A stretch of 64,000 bases of DNA from NCBI GenBank assembly GCA_914767885.1, contig CAJZBQ010000025.1, positions 496,001-560,000 on the forward strand, given 5' to 3'. The DNA is from Blepharisma stoltei. Its lineage: Eukaryota > Ciliophora > Heterotrichea > Heterotrichida > Blepharismidae. A program made the translations under genes and the position numbers. Under the pieces are notes generated by a model. The model saw only the letters and a program-made list of their open reading frames with translations, was not told the origin of the DNA and made no database searches. This document shows, piece by piece, positions 53,978 to 63,760 of the stretch. Each line of letters begins with the position of its first letter. The stretch's first letter is position 1.

Positions 53978-55276
53978 ATGATAAGAAAAATTATGAGAAT
54001 TATCCCTATTAAGCTATTCGAAGACAACTACAGCTATGCAGTATTTGTCGAGGGGCACAATTCTTATGCATTAGTGGATCCAGCTGACCTTGCAGGAGTC
54101 AAAGCATTCATATCGGGTAACCCACAGCTGAGTTCTATGAACTTTACTCATGTTTTTACAACCCATAAGCATGCAGATCACTGCGGGAACAACGAGCAAA
54201 TTGCTGCAGAATTCCCACACGTAAAAATTGTTGGAGGAGCTTCTGATGGGATTCCAGCTTGCAATTACTCAGTCCAAGATCAAGATGTAATTGTTCTAGA
54301 TAATGGCTTGAGAATCACAGCTCTTCATACCCCATGCCATACAAGAGGCCACATTCTCTATTATTTTGAAGATTACTCATCAAATGACGGCACCAATAGA
54401 GCAGTTTTCACTGGCGATACAATTTTTATTGGAGGCTGTGGAAGATTTTTTGAAGGAAATGCTGAAGAAATGCATGCTGCAATGGAAAAAGCGAAGACTT
54501 TGCCTACAGATACAAAGGTGTATTGCGGGCATGAATATACAGAGAGCAACTTGAAATGGAGCGCTAAGGTTGAGCATCAAAATCAAGCTATTCAGAGCAA
54601 GCTTGAATGGGCTGTTGCTCAGAGAGAAAGAGGCCAGCCAACTGTGCCTTCAACTATTGGAGATTCGATTAGATTAAGATTGTAACGGGTCGCGGAGGAT
54701 TATTCCAGCCTCTACTCGCATTTAACAAGCTTTGGACTAAGGTTGTCCTAAGGCACTGGCATGCATACATAAGGTCCGTTTTCTGTTGACGTCAACAAAA
54801 AATTTTACGTCACTATCCCTAGGATGACTCACCAAACCTTGATTAGGGTATTAATTTACAACAAAGGATTCTCTAAGCCCTGATAGTGTTCCAAGTATGA
54901 GCTTACAGTCTAAAGCTACCTTCTGGGGCTAGCATACCGTATGAAGTAAATATGTCCTCCCCCAAAGTGTGAATTGGCACTGATCCTTCATTTTCTCATG
55001 TGTGGGCAAGGAAAAAAATAGCCATAGAATCTTCGCCATGCAAAAATCCACCCCAAACTTACTTAAAATGATGGGATCCCCTTACCTGAGTAGGGATAAA
55101 CTCTCCCCTGACCTATACTTAACTTACCATCTTTTAAAAAGTTTATTGGAGAAGAAATGGAAATTAATGTGTTTATGAGAGCTCAATTGCTGACCGGATT
55201 ACTTGGAGTTTCAGATGCGGTAGCTGCTATGGCGAGATTAAGAGAGATGAAAAACAGTGGCCAAACTTTGGTTTAA
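53978..55276 (+). CDS. HAGH: Hydroxyacylglutathione hydrolase (glyoxalase II), 269 aa
   Basis: Hydrolyses S-D-lactoylglutathione to D-lactate and glutathione, the second step of methylglyoxal detoxification. Metallo-beta-lactamase fold motifs are intact: THKHADHCGN, HTPCHTRGH, FTGDTIFIGGCGRFFEG and CGHEYT. A 489-bp insertion cuts the end; removal joins QPTVPSTIGEE to MEINVFMRAQ, the conserved glutathione-binding end. Exons 53978-54663 and 55153-55276 total 270 codons. Start: ATG 53978 (MIRKIMRIIPIKLF); ATG 53993 is equally possible. Convention of the family puts the conserved IPxxxDNYxY about 10 residues from the start. Confidence 0.96.
54664..55152. mobile_element. Class 2 (SINE-like) insertion, 489 bp, in glyoxalase II
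   Basis: Flanked by TATTGGAGA at 54655-54663 and 55144-55152. GC-richer interior without inverted ends. If retained, the protein would end IGDSIRLRL and lose the substrate-binding C-terminus. Confidence 0.9.
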
Positions 55277-55481
55277 AGAGCCATTATTTTTTAATCGAAT
55301 ATTTATCTTGAAATCTGAGTAAATTATCATGAATTCATTAAGGGAAAGACAAACTACAGCTTATGAGGAATAAAAAATTAAATAATCCAGGTTTTCTCTA
55401 TAAAATCCTTCTCAATACTTCCAGCACCTTAGTTCTCTTTAACATGGTTTAGCTATAAAATTCATTTCTAAATAGTTAAAG

Positions 55482-55880
55482 ATGGTCGATGAAAGTCAAG
55501 GCCCAGATGATGTAAGTTACAATTAGCTAACCTTCACACATCAAGAAATTGAGGAAAAGGTCATGGAATCTGTTGAAGCTGTCTTGGCAAACAGAACTTA
55601 TGAAGAACGTGAAGTTCAAAGATGAATCAACGAAATTTGTGAAAGAGTTATAAAATCACTTTACGATACTCGAAAACCTTTTAAATATATAGGTAAGATT
55701 TAAACAGTAACCTGCTTGATAATGCAAAAAGCTGAAGCTGGCCTACAAACAAGTACTGCGTGCTTTTTCGAAGGCGGGACTGATATGTCACAGCAGTTTA
55801 TTTGGCCGAAAGAAAAATCAAAAGACCAAGCAAACAAAACATTGAACTGCGTTGTAACTGTCTTTTGCTGCAAGTTTTAG
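55482..55880 (+). CDS. DYNLT: Tctex-type dynein light chain (DYNLT), 122 aa, two 15-nt introns
   Basis: Light chain of cytoplasmic or outer/inner-arm dyneins. Exons 55482-55511, 55527-55692 and 55708-55880 total 123 codons including TAG. Translation starts MVDESQGPDD; family landmarks are QRWINEICERVIKSL (Trp by TGA), [27 protein letters not shown] and a C-terminal NKTLNCVVTVFC strand. Ciliates have many dynein light chains and ciliary genes; the exact type (DYNLT1 or a ciliary LC) is not decided. It lies about 200 bp downstream of glyoxalase II on the same strand. Confidence 0.93.
55512..55526 (+). other. 15-nt intron
   Basis: GTAAGTTACAATTAG, with A at position 10; joins GPDD to LTFTHQEIEE. 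Confidence 0.92.
55693..55707 (+). other. 15-nt intron
   Basis: GTAAGATTTAAACAG, with A at position 10; joins PFKYI to VTCLIMQ. Confidence 0.92.
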
Positions 55881-55998
55881 AAACTTAATAAATTAACTCG
55901 AGCCTATTTCTATTTAAGCTTTTGAATTATTTTACTTATTCTTATATAATAAGCTGCAAGAACATAATTTTAGGCTAATTATATGCAAAAAAACTTAT

Positions 55999-56389
55999 TG
56001 ACTCCCCCCCCCCTCGAAGTTCGACCAAGATTTTTTTGGTCGAACTTCGAGGGGGGTTAAGAAAAAAATTTTTTTTAAAAAAAAATTATATAGATTTTTT
56101 TTTATATAATTTAGTAGTTAAAAAAAAAAAAATTTATCATATTCTTCTGTATGGTTGAGAAGGTGTAAGGGTTAGAAAAATTAGTGCAAGATGGTTTTGT
56201 AATGCTTTTTTAGAACTTGAATACAAAAATCGCAAGCTCACCCCCACATAGTTTAAAATTTTTGAAAAAATTGCTTATTTTCCTAGTAAATTTATACAGG
56301 TCTTGGTCGAACTTTGAGGGGGGTTAATTTTCCAAAAAAATAGGAAATTTTCCCTATATATCTTGGTCGAACTCCGAGGGGGGGGGGAG
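55999..56389. mobile_element. Family 2 IES (391 bp, TGA direct repeat), intergenic
   Basis: TGA at 55999-56001 and 56390-56392. Same hairpin, interior and tandem right-end words as the CCT1 IES; by eye only a handful of substitutions and small homopolymer indels separate them. Direct repeat is TGA here and TAA in CCT1, again only T and A fixed. Confidence 0.92.
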
Positions 56390-56392
56390 TGA

Positions 56393-57072
56393 GCAAATAA
56401 GCGAAATCCAAAAAATTGAGGATAATATATAAAAATTAAAATTATAGGGTAAGTGAAAAAAGTCTTGAACTTTCTTCGTAAAATCAATATTCCTTTGAAT
56501 TTAAGCCTTTGATTTATGGATTTATATATCATCTCCAATTTGTGTACTAAACTTTAAGAGTAAAATCAGAGCCTGTCTCTGCAGCAGATGAATAGAGAAT
56601 TGATTGCTTTTTCAACATATATAGCTTTATATAACTCCTCGAAAAGTTCTCAACTAGCTTGGCATGCTCTCCATATAGATAGAGAGAGGCTGTCTTAGGT
56701 TTTTTTGAGTTGAGGAACTAATAGATTTATGTACCCATCTAATCCTATGATAAAATTGATTCACTTCTAGCAGTGATAATTAATAAGTATGCTTTAGAAG
56801 CTTTCATTCCAAATACAAGCGATTAGCTTTATGACTATGAAGACTAGAGAGGACTTCTTCTTGTTGATGATTATGATAATTTATCATTTTATTTTTAAGA
56901 GAGCATCAAAAATAGGTAAAAGAAGCCTACATTGGAGATTAAAGATGGATTGCCAAATAACTAATTTCTATTGATATAAACATAATTCAAAATATGACTT
57001 CCAGAAACTAGGAAAACTCTCTAAAATTCAATTATTATACTTTAACGGTTAATAAAGTAAAAAATTTTTAAT
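56393..57072. other. Intergenic region, no gene supported
   Basis: A 36-codon ORF begins at an ATG near 56589, and a few short peptide-like stretches in other frames follow, but stops interrupt every frame and no 15-nt intron joins them. This may be a decayed gene or chance. Confidence 0.45.
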
Positions 57073-57560
57073 TACTTGCTCCCCCCTTTATCTTTGAAAC
57101 AAATTATAGATAAATTTTTCATTTTTTGGTGCTAACCCACTTTTTAAATTGGAACAAAATTTTTTATAGAAAAATTTTATAGATAAAGATACTAATTTTT
57201 ATAACATTATTTTTAACCTAATTTAATAGATAAGGTTCAAGCATTATTATTTAAACAATTTTCACACTAAATAAAGAATTAATTCTTTATAAAAATAATT
57301 AAAATTCAAAATATTGCATTCAATTTATATTTTTTTAAAATTTTATTGAGAAAAATTTAATATTGCACTTGTGTCTTTTTGAGCACAAGTTACTACCCAT
57401 ACTGATGGGCAAGCTTTGTATCCCAAACTTGGGAAAATACTAAATTAACCATCAGCATAGTAATAAACTTATGCCCAAATAGGCTCAAGCGGCGATATAA
57501 TTTTTTTTTTAATAACCCCCTTTAAATTAGAACAGGATTTATTATTCCAATTTAAAGGAG
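57073..57560. mobile_element. Family 3 IES (about 488 bp, TA repeat), intergenic, with an internal GC-richer block
   Basis: TA at 57073-57074 and 57561-57562. Words CCACTTTTTAAATTGGAAC (left) and CCCCTTTAAATTAGAAC / TTCCAATTTAAAGGAG (right) mark family 3. The core unit lies in reverse orientation (TAATTTTTATAA..CAATTTTCACACT). A GC-richer block at about 57365-57500, with the inverted pair GCACTTGTG / GAGCACAAG, may be a separate insertion. Confidence 0.65.
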
Positions 57561-57602
57561 TAGATTTATTATTTCAAAGTCATTTTCCTTATATTAATTT
57601 CT

Positions 57603-58163
57603 TTACATGACTGCACACTTGTTTACACATTTTTGCTGCTGCTTAGGCTCTTCTTCTTTTTCTTGAACAATAATTGTGCTTGATTTATATTTCTTTGACA
57701 GCTCATCTACTTCTTCAAGGACTTTTTTCCCTGACCCTTCTACTGTTCCTCCTCTAGATATTCTATTTAGCGTCAAAGCGATTTCTTGGACGTCTGCAAT
57801 TTGATTTGCAATTTCAGCACCTGTCTTTTTCTTCCCTGATTTTTGGTATCCTTCACGAATTAGTTCGTAAATGCTCCAAAACTCCTCACTTCATGTGTCT
57901 TGGTAATCTGAGCCATATTCGTTAAATTTCTCCGCACAGTTTGTGATTTGCTGTTGGACTGAAGGGTCGTCAGCAGTTTTTGCGAGAGATTGAAGACCTA
58001 GCAGTATAGAATCCTCAAGAATTATGTATTGGTTAAGTAAAACTTCAAGTTGTGCTCGTGTGATAGATTGGGCTTTCATCTGTTCTACGACTGATTCCAT
58101 TACGCTGAGTCTGTCTTCAAGATCATCTGCATCTCCTATTTGAGTCTCCAATGATTCGGCCAT
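57603..58163 (-). CDS. Unknown helical protein with C-terminal CaaX box, 186 aa
   Basis: Not recognised. Mostly helical, acidic N-terminal two thirds (LEDRLSVMESVVEQMKAQ, ILLGLQSLAKTADDPSVQQQ), with one TGA-encoded Trp in DYQDTWSEEFWSIYELI, then a Lys/Gln-rich linker and the C-terminus KCVNKCAVM. CAVM fits a CaaX farnesylation signal, and the Cys four residues upstream could be palmitoylated, so membrane anchoring is likely. The end codons are read directly before TAA. Confidence 0.82.
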
Positions 58164-58389
58164 TTATTAATCACATTTCTCTAATCATAGAAAATCTGGA
58201 TTAATAATATAATATTTGAAGAAAATTCATATATGCTTGATAGTTTTTATAGCTAATTGAATAAAAATGATTTAGTCATGTGAAAATTTCAAATTTAATT
58301 AAAAATAAAAATGAAGCCAGAGAATAAAGCGAATTCAATGATATAAGTTAGAAGTTTATTTCATTTTACATAAATTGTTAGCTTAAATA

Positions 58390-58800
58390 AGCTATAATAA
58401 AATAGGACTATGTGAAAATTGCTAAAAGATTTCTCTCTTGAACTCGTTTTTAATATCAGGCTCAACCTTCCTAGACAATCTTATCAGCAACTTCAGGCAA
58501 ACAACTGGGACGGGTACACAGCCTTCTTGTCTTATCCAAGGGTATTTGGAAGGCTTAGGATGAATTTGCTCAGCATACCCGAGGAGGGAGACATTTAGGC
58601 GGAGCACGTGCAGGAGCTGAGCAACAAGCGATAGCAAGGTGCTGAGTGAGACGTGCGTGGCTGTTTATTACTTTAGAATGTCTGCTGATATGTTGCGTTA
58701 TTTTAAGTAAGAGGATGCACCGTGATACTAATAGTTCCAACTAAGTCCCTTTTTAGACTCTATGAACACAATTTCAACTTATAACTTGTTAGCTTAAATA
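58390..58800. mobile_element. Class 2 (SINE-like) insertion, 411 bp, intergenic
   Basis: Flanked by perfect 15-bp TTGTTAGCTTAAATA at 58375-58389 and 58786-58800. GC-richer interior, no inverted ends. It lies between the CaaX gene start and the TPR gene stop. Confidence 0.85.
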
Positions 58801-58819
58801 GTATCTCAATCAGGCATAA

Positions 58820-61800
58820 TTAATGTCAGTCAAACTTTGCTATCTTCTTATTATTTTTTAGTATTGACTTCCAATGAAGGGCTTTTTTGAGAATTTTCTC
58901 TTTTTTATCTTCATCTTTTTCAAATTTTAACAAAGTTATAAACTCATCAACAGCATAAAGCCCATCATCAATATTTGATCTATATTTGGCTGAATATTTT
59001 GCGATTTTATATAAAAATATGGGATTCGACGATATAGAAAATCCTGCAAATTCTTTTTCAGGTTATGGAAAAATAAAATAGTGATGTTGAAAAAAATTTG
59101 AAGTGAGGCGCAGTGCCTATGGAGGAGATCGGACCCATCCTGATGAGGTTGAAAATAGAGTCTCTGTCCGTTTTTTAAGTAGGCCTTCAGGTTTGGTGAT
59201 GCCTTGCTGAAGAGGGAAGTTTTGTTTCTCCCCAGAGGTTTTCCTGTCTCTGCCGGATAAGCTAGACAAGTTTTGCCTACCACATATTCTTTCCTCATCG
59301 GGACCATTGGGAGCACCTATAGACAGTTGCTCTGCCCTAGGAGCTAATCCTTTGGACAAGCGGTTCAGGTCGAAAATCTATAATTGCGACATTTTGGAGT
59401 CAAGATGGGCGACGGCGAGTGTGTTTACCCTCTTATGGCCAGCAAAATAGTTTAATCTATTTTCAGGTTTTGGCATTGAGCTAAATTCAACCTTTTCTTC
59501 ATAATATTCATTTTCATCATCGCTCCATTTTTCTTCTTCTATTAAAATCGACAGACCATCAAATTTTCTGCTTGTTTTCCTTCTGCCGTACTGATCACTA
59601 AAATTTTTAATAGCTTTTCTTTTATTTTTCAATACAGGAGGGCTCATTATCGGTTTAGGTGCAGCCTCATCATCTAAAAAGTCTACAGATATTTCTCTAT
59701 TTCATGTCTTATACGAAGGAATAAAATTTTGGTGAATGTCAATTCTTTCTTCTGCTTGAAAACTGCCATTAGGAATACTATTTAATTCTTCATATGTAGT
59801 AGCTTTTTGAAGATATTTTGTGTATGGGAGCTCAACATATGGCATTGGAGGAAAGACTTTAGCTAAACATTTTAATACAAAAATGGCTTTGCTATGAAGC
59901 TTATTATATATTAAAATCTTGGAGTATAGGAGATGAGCTTTAATTCAGTCAGGTGTGGAAATTTGAGGGTTATTACAAAATTTTATCATTTCTTTTCCGA
60001 TTTCTTTCATTTGCTCGTAGTCTTGGCCTTGCTTTAAGCATTCTAGTAAAATAAAGTAAGCAATTAAGGGAGGGTCATTATTTTCAACTATTTCCTTTAA
60101 ATCAGCTATTGCTTGTTGTTTGTGTCCTGCGAGCCACATAATTTTTGCCATATAAACATTTGCTACAGGTTTATTATAAATTTGGAATTCGTTGCAGAGT
60201 GATTTGCAATGCTTTAAATTGGGTTTCTCTTCTGACGATAATTCATTTCTTAGCAGCTCATATGCTTTCATAGTAGGAGCTAGAACACTGACTGCTCTCT
60301 TAATTTCGTCTGCTTTCTTTTTCTCTTTGGAATTCAAAAAGAATAAAGCTTTTTTCATCGCTTTAAGAGCTTCTGTATATTGCCTATTCATCAATAATCC
60401 TTTGGATAGCCAATAATAAATGCTTCCATACCTACCTTTATCACATAGTCTAAGACATTCTTGCAGAGCACCAATCGCAGAGCCCGTAAAAAAATAAACT
60501 TCTGATTTAATACAAAGTCTCCCATATTGGTATAAGAATATAGGAAAGCTCGAGTTTTCTATATATTTTTGTTGCAGCAATTCAAAACAGTTAGAGTATT
60601 TCCTCAATTTAAAGAAACTTTTTGCATAACTAATTTAATTCATTAGATTAGTGATGAGTCTTTATAGTCCCCACTTCCTAAGGCGCCCATGCGTTCCAAG
60701 GCAAGAGCTGAGGAGAGGCGTTCTGCTGTTAGCTTAAGCCCCCCTTTTCTGGCCTAACCTGGGCTTGGGTGCTGCTGTCTAAAAGGTACAAAAAACTGTC
60801 GCTCAAGCCAGGCCACTATCAGCGGAATAGTGCTGGGCCTCTTGCTTTAGGGCTAACAAGACATTGGGCAGCTCCTTGCACCCCAAAACCACGTCCGGAT
60901 ATACAAAAGGGGACCTGCCACGAGGAGGACGGATCGCTTGTCAAGACCATTTTATATATATATAACTAATTCATAATAATGAATGATATTGAGAATTATC
61001 AGTACCCCCAAGCCTGATAAAAGCTTCAGCAGCAATATCTTCAGAAGCATTGTAATCTCTGATTGTATAATAATAAATTTGCCATAGCTTCATGTAAGCT
61101 TCTGGCCTATTTGCATAAATTTTAACTAACTCTTTTAAAATTTCAATGCTCTTTTTATAATTTCTGTCTTGGGCATAAATTTCTGCCCACGCAAGATATC
61201 CATAATAATTATCAATTTCCTTGATTTTTGTCGCATAATACATCGGAGATTCAATTTCTAGCCCCTCAAAAAGCGTTTTAGTCTGAGCTATTATCATATT
61301 TGCTCAAAGATTTTCTATGCTGGGATTAACTTTATTCAGGATGCTCAATAATTCTCTATATATTAAATGGAATGACTGAGCTTTTCTCTGGTTTGTGCAG
61401 CAGAATCAGTTATATCATTTCCATGAATTCCCCAACTCAACTGAGCTGATCACGCCATTTATGCTTGGATCTTTCAATGCTCTTAAATATAGCACGATAT
61501 ATCATATTTTATAAGCTTTGTCTTCAGAAATCTCAATTGCTTTTTTCAAATGTCTCAAAGCCTGCTCAAAATTATTTTCATACGCCAAAAGTTTTGCAAT
61601 CCCGAAATGAAGCTCATGGGAATCATCAGCCTTGCTGAGCATTTGCAGGAAAATTTCTTTTGATCTGTTAAATTCATAGTCAGGAATGATATTTCCAATT
61701 GTTTTTCTCTCTACAATAAATCACATAAAGCAGGAATCGATATCTAATTTAACAGCTGCATCAATTGAATGTGACTCAAAATCAGAAGCAAAGGGCTCTC

Positions 61801-62083
61801 TATGTCTTTTTTTGGCTTTTATTTCGTTTTGCATGATTTCTTCCATGACTTCTGAGTTAAATTGGGAAAGTCTTGGAGTTTTATTTTCGGTGCTGCTATA
61901 CTGCTCTTTCCTTGTCTTTTGTCAGAGTTTGCTGTTTTTTGGATTGGTTTTTAGCTTCGATTTGCAGAGATTTATGAAACCTTCATTGTTCATAGGAGAG
62001 ACTTGGCCAGATAGTTTAAAAGGGCATAAGTCAATAGAGCCATTTGATAAACGGCCATCATCACTTTCTTCTGTAAACATCAT
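58820..62083 (-). CDS. Tetratricopeptide-repeat protein, 840 aa after removal of two insertions
   Basis: Exons 62083-60972, 60635-59474 and 59068-58820 total 841 codons, with several TGA codons read as Trp (IWYIVLYL, NLWANMI). TPR-type helical pairs are frequent: YGYLAWAEIYAQDRNYKKSI, AYMKLWQIYYYTIRDYNASE, SIYYWLSKGLLMNRQYTEAL, VYMAKIMWLAGHKQQAI. The C-terminal 200 residues are charged and low in order, ending KKIAKFDWH. TPR proteins act as scaffolds, many in cilia and assembly factors; I cannot name the orthologue. Both insertions are class 2, a notable concentration. It follows RPL26 on the same strand. Confidence 0.9.
59069..59473. mobile_element. Class 2 (SINE-like) insertion, 405 bp, in the TPR gene
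   Basis: Flanked by TTTTCAGGTTATGG (59055-59068) and TTTTCAGGTTTTGG (59460-59473). Removal gives SMPKPEKEFAGFSISSNP in frame. Sister of 47396-47798. Confidence 0.88.
60636..60971. mobile_element. Class 2 (SINE-like) insertion, 336 bp, in the TPR gene
   Basis: Flanked by ATAACTAATT at 60626-60635 and 60962-60971. Removal gives SQYHSLLWISYAKSFFKL (Trp by TGA). Strongly GC-richer than its surroundings (for example AAGCCCCCCTTTTCTGGCC near 60735), with a TATATATA tail before the right repeat. Confidence 0.9.
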
Positions 62084-62452
62084 TATTTTAGAAATATGTA
62101 TTAAATATAAAGGACTGTTTTATTCTAATGCATTTCTTGCTATTTAAATATGAAATATGGTTGAAATTAAACGAATATTAGCGTTTTTCTTAAATTATCG
62201 TTCTTAACAATATAAAATATAAGCAAAATCCATAAACTTATATCCTTGATGCATATATGCTATCAGGAAATAAATTAAATCCTGAAATATCAAGAAATTT
62301 ATTTAACTATTTAAGAAATTTATATAAGTTTATAATTATTTTGTCATTCGTGAAAATTAGCATCAATCATCAGCTAATTCTGTTTCATAGAGAATTTTTT
62401 ATTATTATCCCTTTCTTTTATAATTGCTATTTAGAAAAGTGAGAAGTTTAGC
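62084..62452. other. AT-rich intergenic spacer
   Basis: Nothing recognised. It separates the TPR start codon from the RPL26 stop; both genes are on the minus strand, so it should hold the TPR promoter. Confidence 0.5.
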
Positions 62453-62875
62453 TTAATCGACTGAGGAAATGTCTTTCTTTGCCCATTTTCCTTTGCTCTT
62501 ATTGTGAGCAGCCTTTCTTTCAATAAGGTTCTTTCTATCCCTATCAATTTTAAGCTTGGTGATGTAAACATTGCTTGGGTCGATTGGAATGTGAACAGTT
62601 TGGCCATTGCTTTTTTCCTTTGTAAGTCTTTCAATGTGGACTCTGAATTTTCTTCTGTAAACAGTGATGACTTTGCCAGCGTGAGTCTTGTTAAGACCTC
62701 TAACAACGACAACTTCGTCACCTTTGCGGATTGGCATTGATCTTACTCCATGTTTATCGCGTAGCTCTTTAGATAAGTGAGAACTCATGAGTTTTCTTCG
62801 AATGTGTGAAGGAGCTGCGAAATGAGCTTGTCTGGATTTTCTTCTTGAGCTACTTACAGAAGGGTTCTGCTTCAT
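62453..62875 (-). CDS. RPL26: 60S ribosomal protein L26 (uL24), 140 aa
   Basis: Cytosolic large-subunit protein located near the exit tunnel. Seen: [22 protein letters not shown] at the start, the KOW motif region [23 protein letters not shown], and [20 protein letters not shown] followed by [22 protein letters not shown]. Typical length, no interruption and no TGA codon. Confidence 0.97.
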   Translation of the reverse strand: MKQNPSVSSSRRKSRQAHFAAPSHIRRKLMSSHLSKELRDKHGVRSMPIRKGDEVVVVRGLNKTHAGKVITVYRRKFRVHIERLTKEKSNGQTVHIPIDPSNVYITKLKIDRDRKNLIERKAAHNKSKGKWAKKDISSVD

Positions 62876-63760
62876 CCAATTAATATGGCGTATAGAACCA
62901 TAAACTTCAAGAGTTTATATAATTAAATCAGGCCTGAACAAATTATTATGCAAAGCAAGGAACTTGTGCTTATTTCAAGATGAAATTGCTAAATATGTGA
63001 AGATATTGATTATGGATTCATATTAAAGTTATTGAATATAGCTGTAGTTAATTGCATTCAGTATTTCTATCGATCAAAACATTTCTTGAAAACTGGTGCT
63101 GGTATAGCTTATATTTATTTTATCTGGCAAGCTTCATAAGACTTTGAAATTGATCTATTTCAAAAGATGATATCACTTAGAAAAAAAGCTAATTCTCACT
63201 TCATATCTGCGCATGCTGCTAAGTCAATGAAGGATTTGATCAAGACCCAAATGAATTTAAAATATTAATCGTTATATGGCTTATCTATTTTTTTGGATCG
63301 CTTTGGAGCAATACTTAAAGAGGTAAGGTGAGATCTGAAAATCTCGAGTGAAAATAGCAAATCCTATTTTTATGCCAAGTTCATGCTAGCATGGTAAGAG
63401 ATCCTATATTCAAATTTTATCCACGCTTGTCAAAAAAATGTCTTTGTAATTGCAGCTATGACTTGTCAAATCGCTACTTACTTCTTAAGGTATTATTTCT
63501 CTGTGATCTAAATGGGTTTTAAAGCTATATAAATTTATTCGTAAATAATATCATCGAAATTTATGATGCCTTAAGGACAAGCATTAATCTCTACTGATTG
63601 TTCTGGGAGAAAGATTCCCAAATATGAAATTATTCGTTGCATATTAGCTTGGCCACTTTAAAAATTGTCGAAAAATTACAAAACATTCTAAAAAATTGTA
63701 ATAGGATTAGAGCTTGCAAATTACTCAAAGCATAATAATTTAATTTATTATCTATTGCAA
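62876..63760. other. Intergenic region, no gene supported
   Basis: Divergent genes flank it, so it should contain two promoters. Several short ORFs occur but none joins into a gene by 15-nt introns or IES-like removals. No family 1-3 end words are seen. Confidence 0.45.

Noticed and set aside
56560-57000. Possible gene read with TAA/TAG as Gln (karyorelict-like code)
   Set aside because: With all three stops read as sense every frame is open, and TAA/TAG frequency is that of random AT-rich DNA. All firm genes in the window stop at TAA/TAG.
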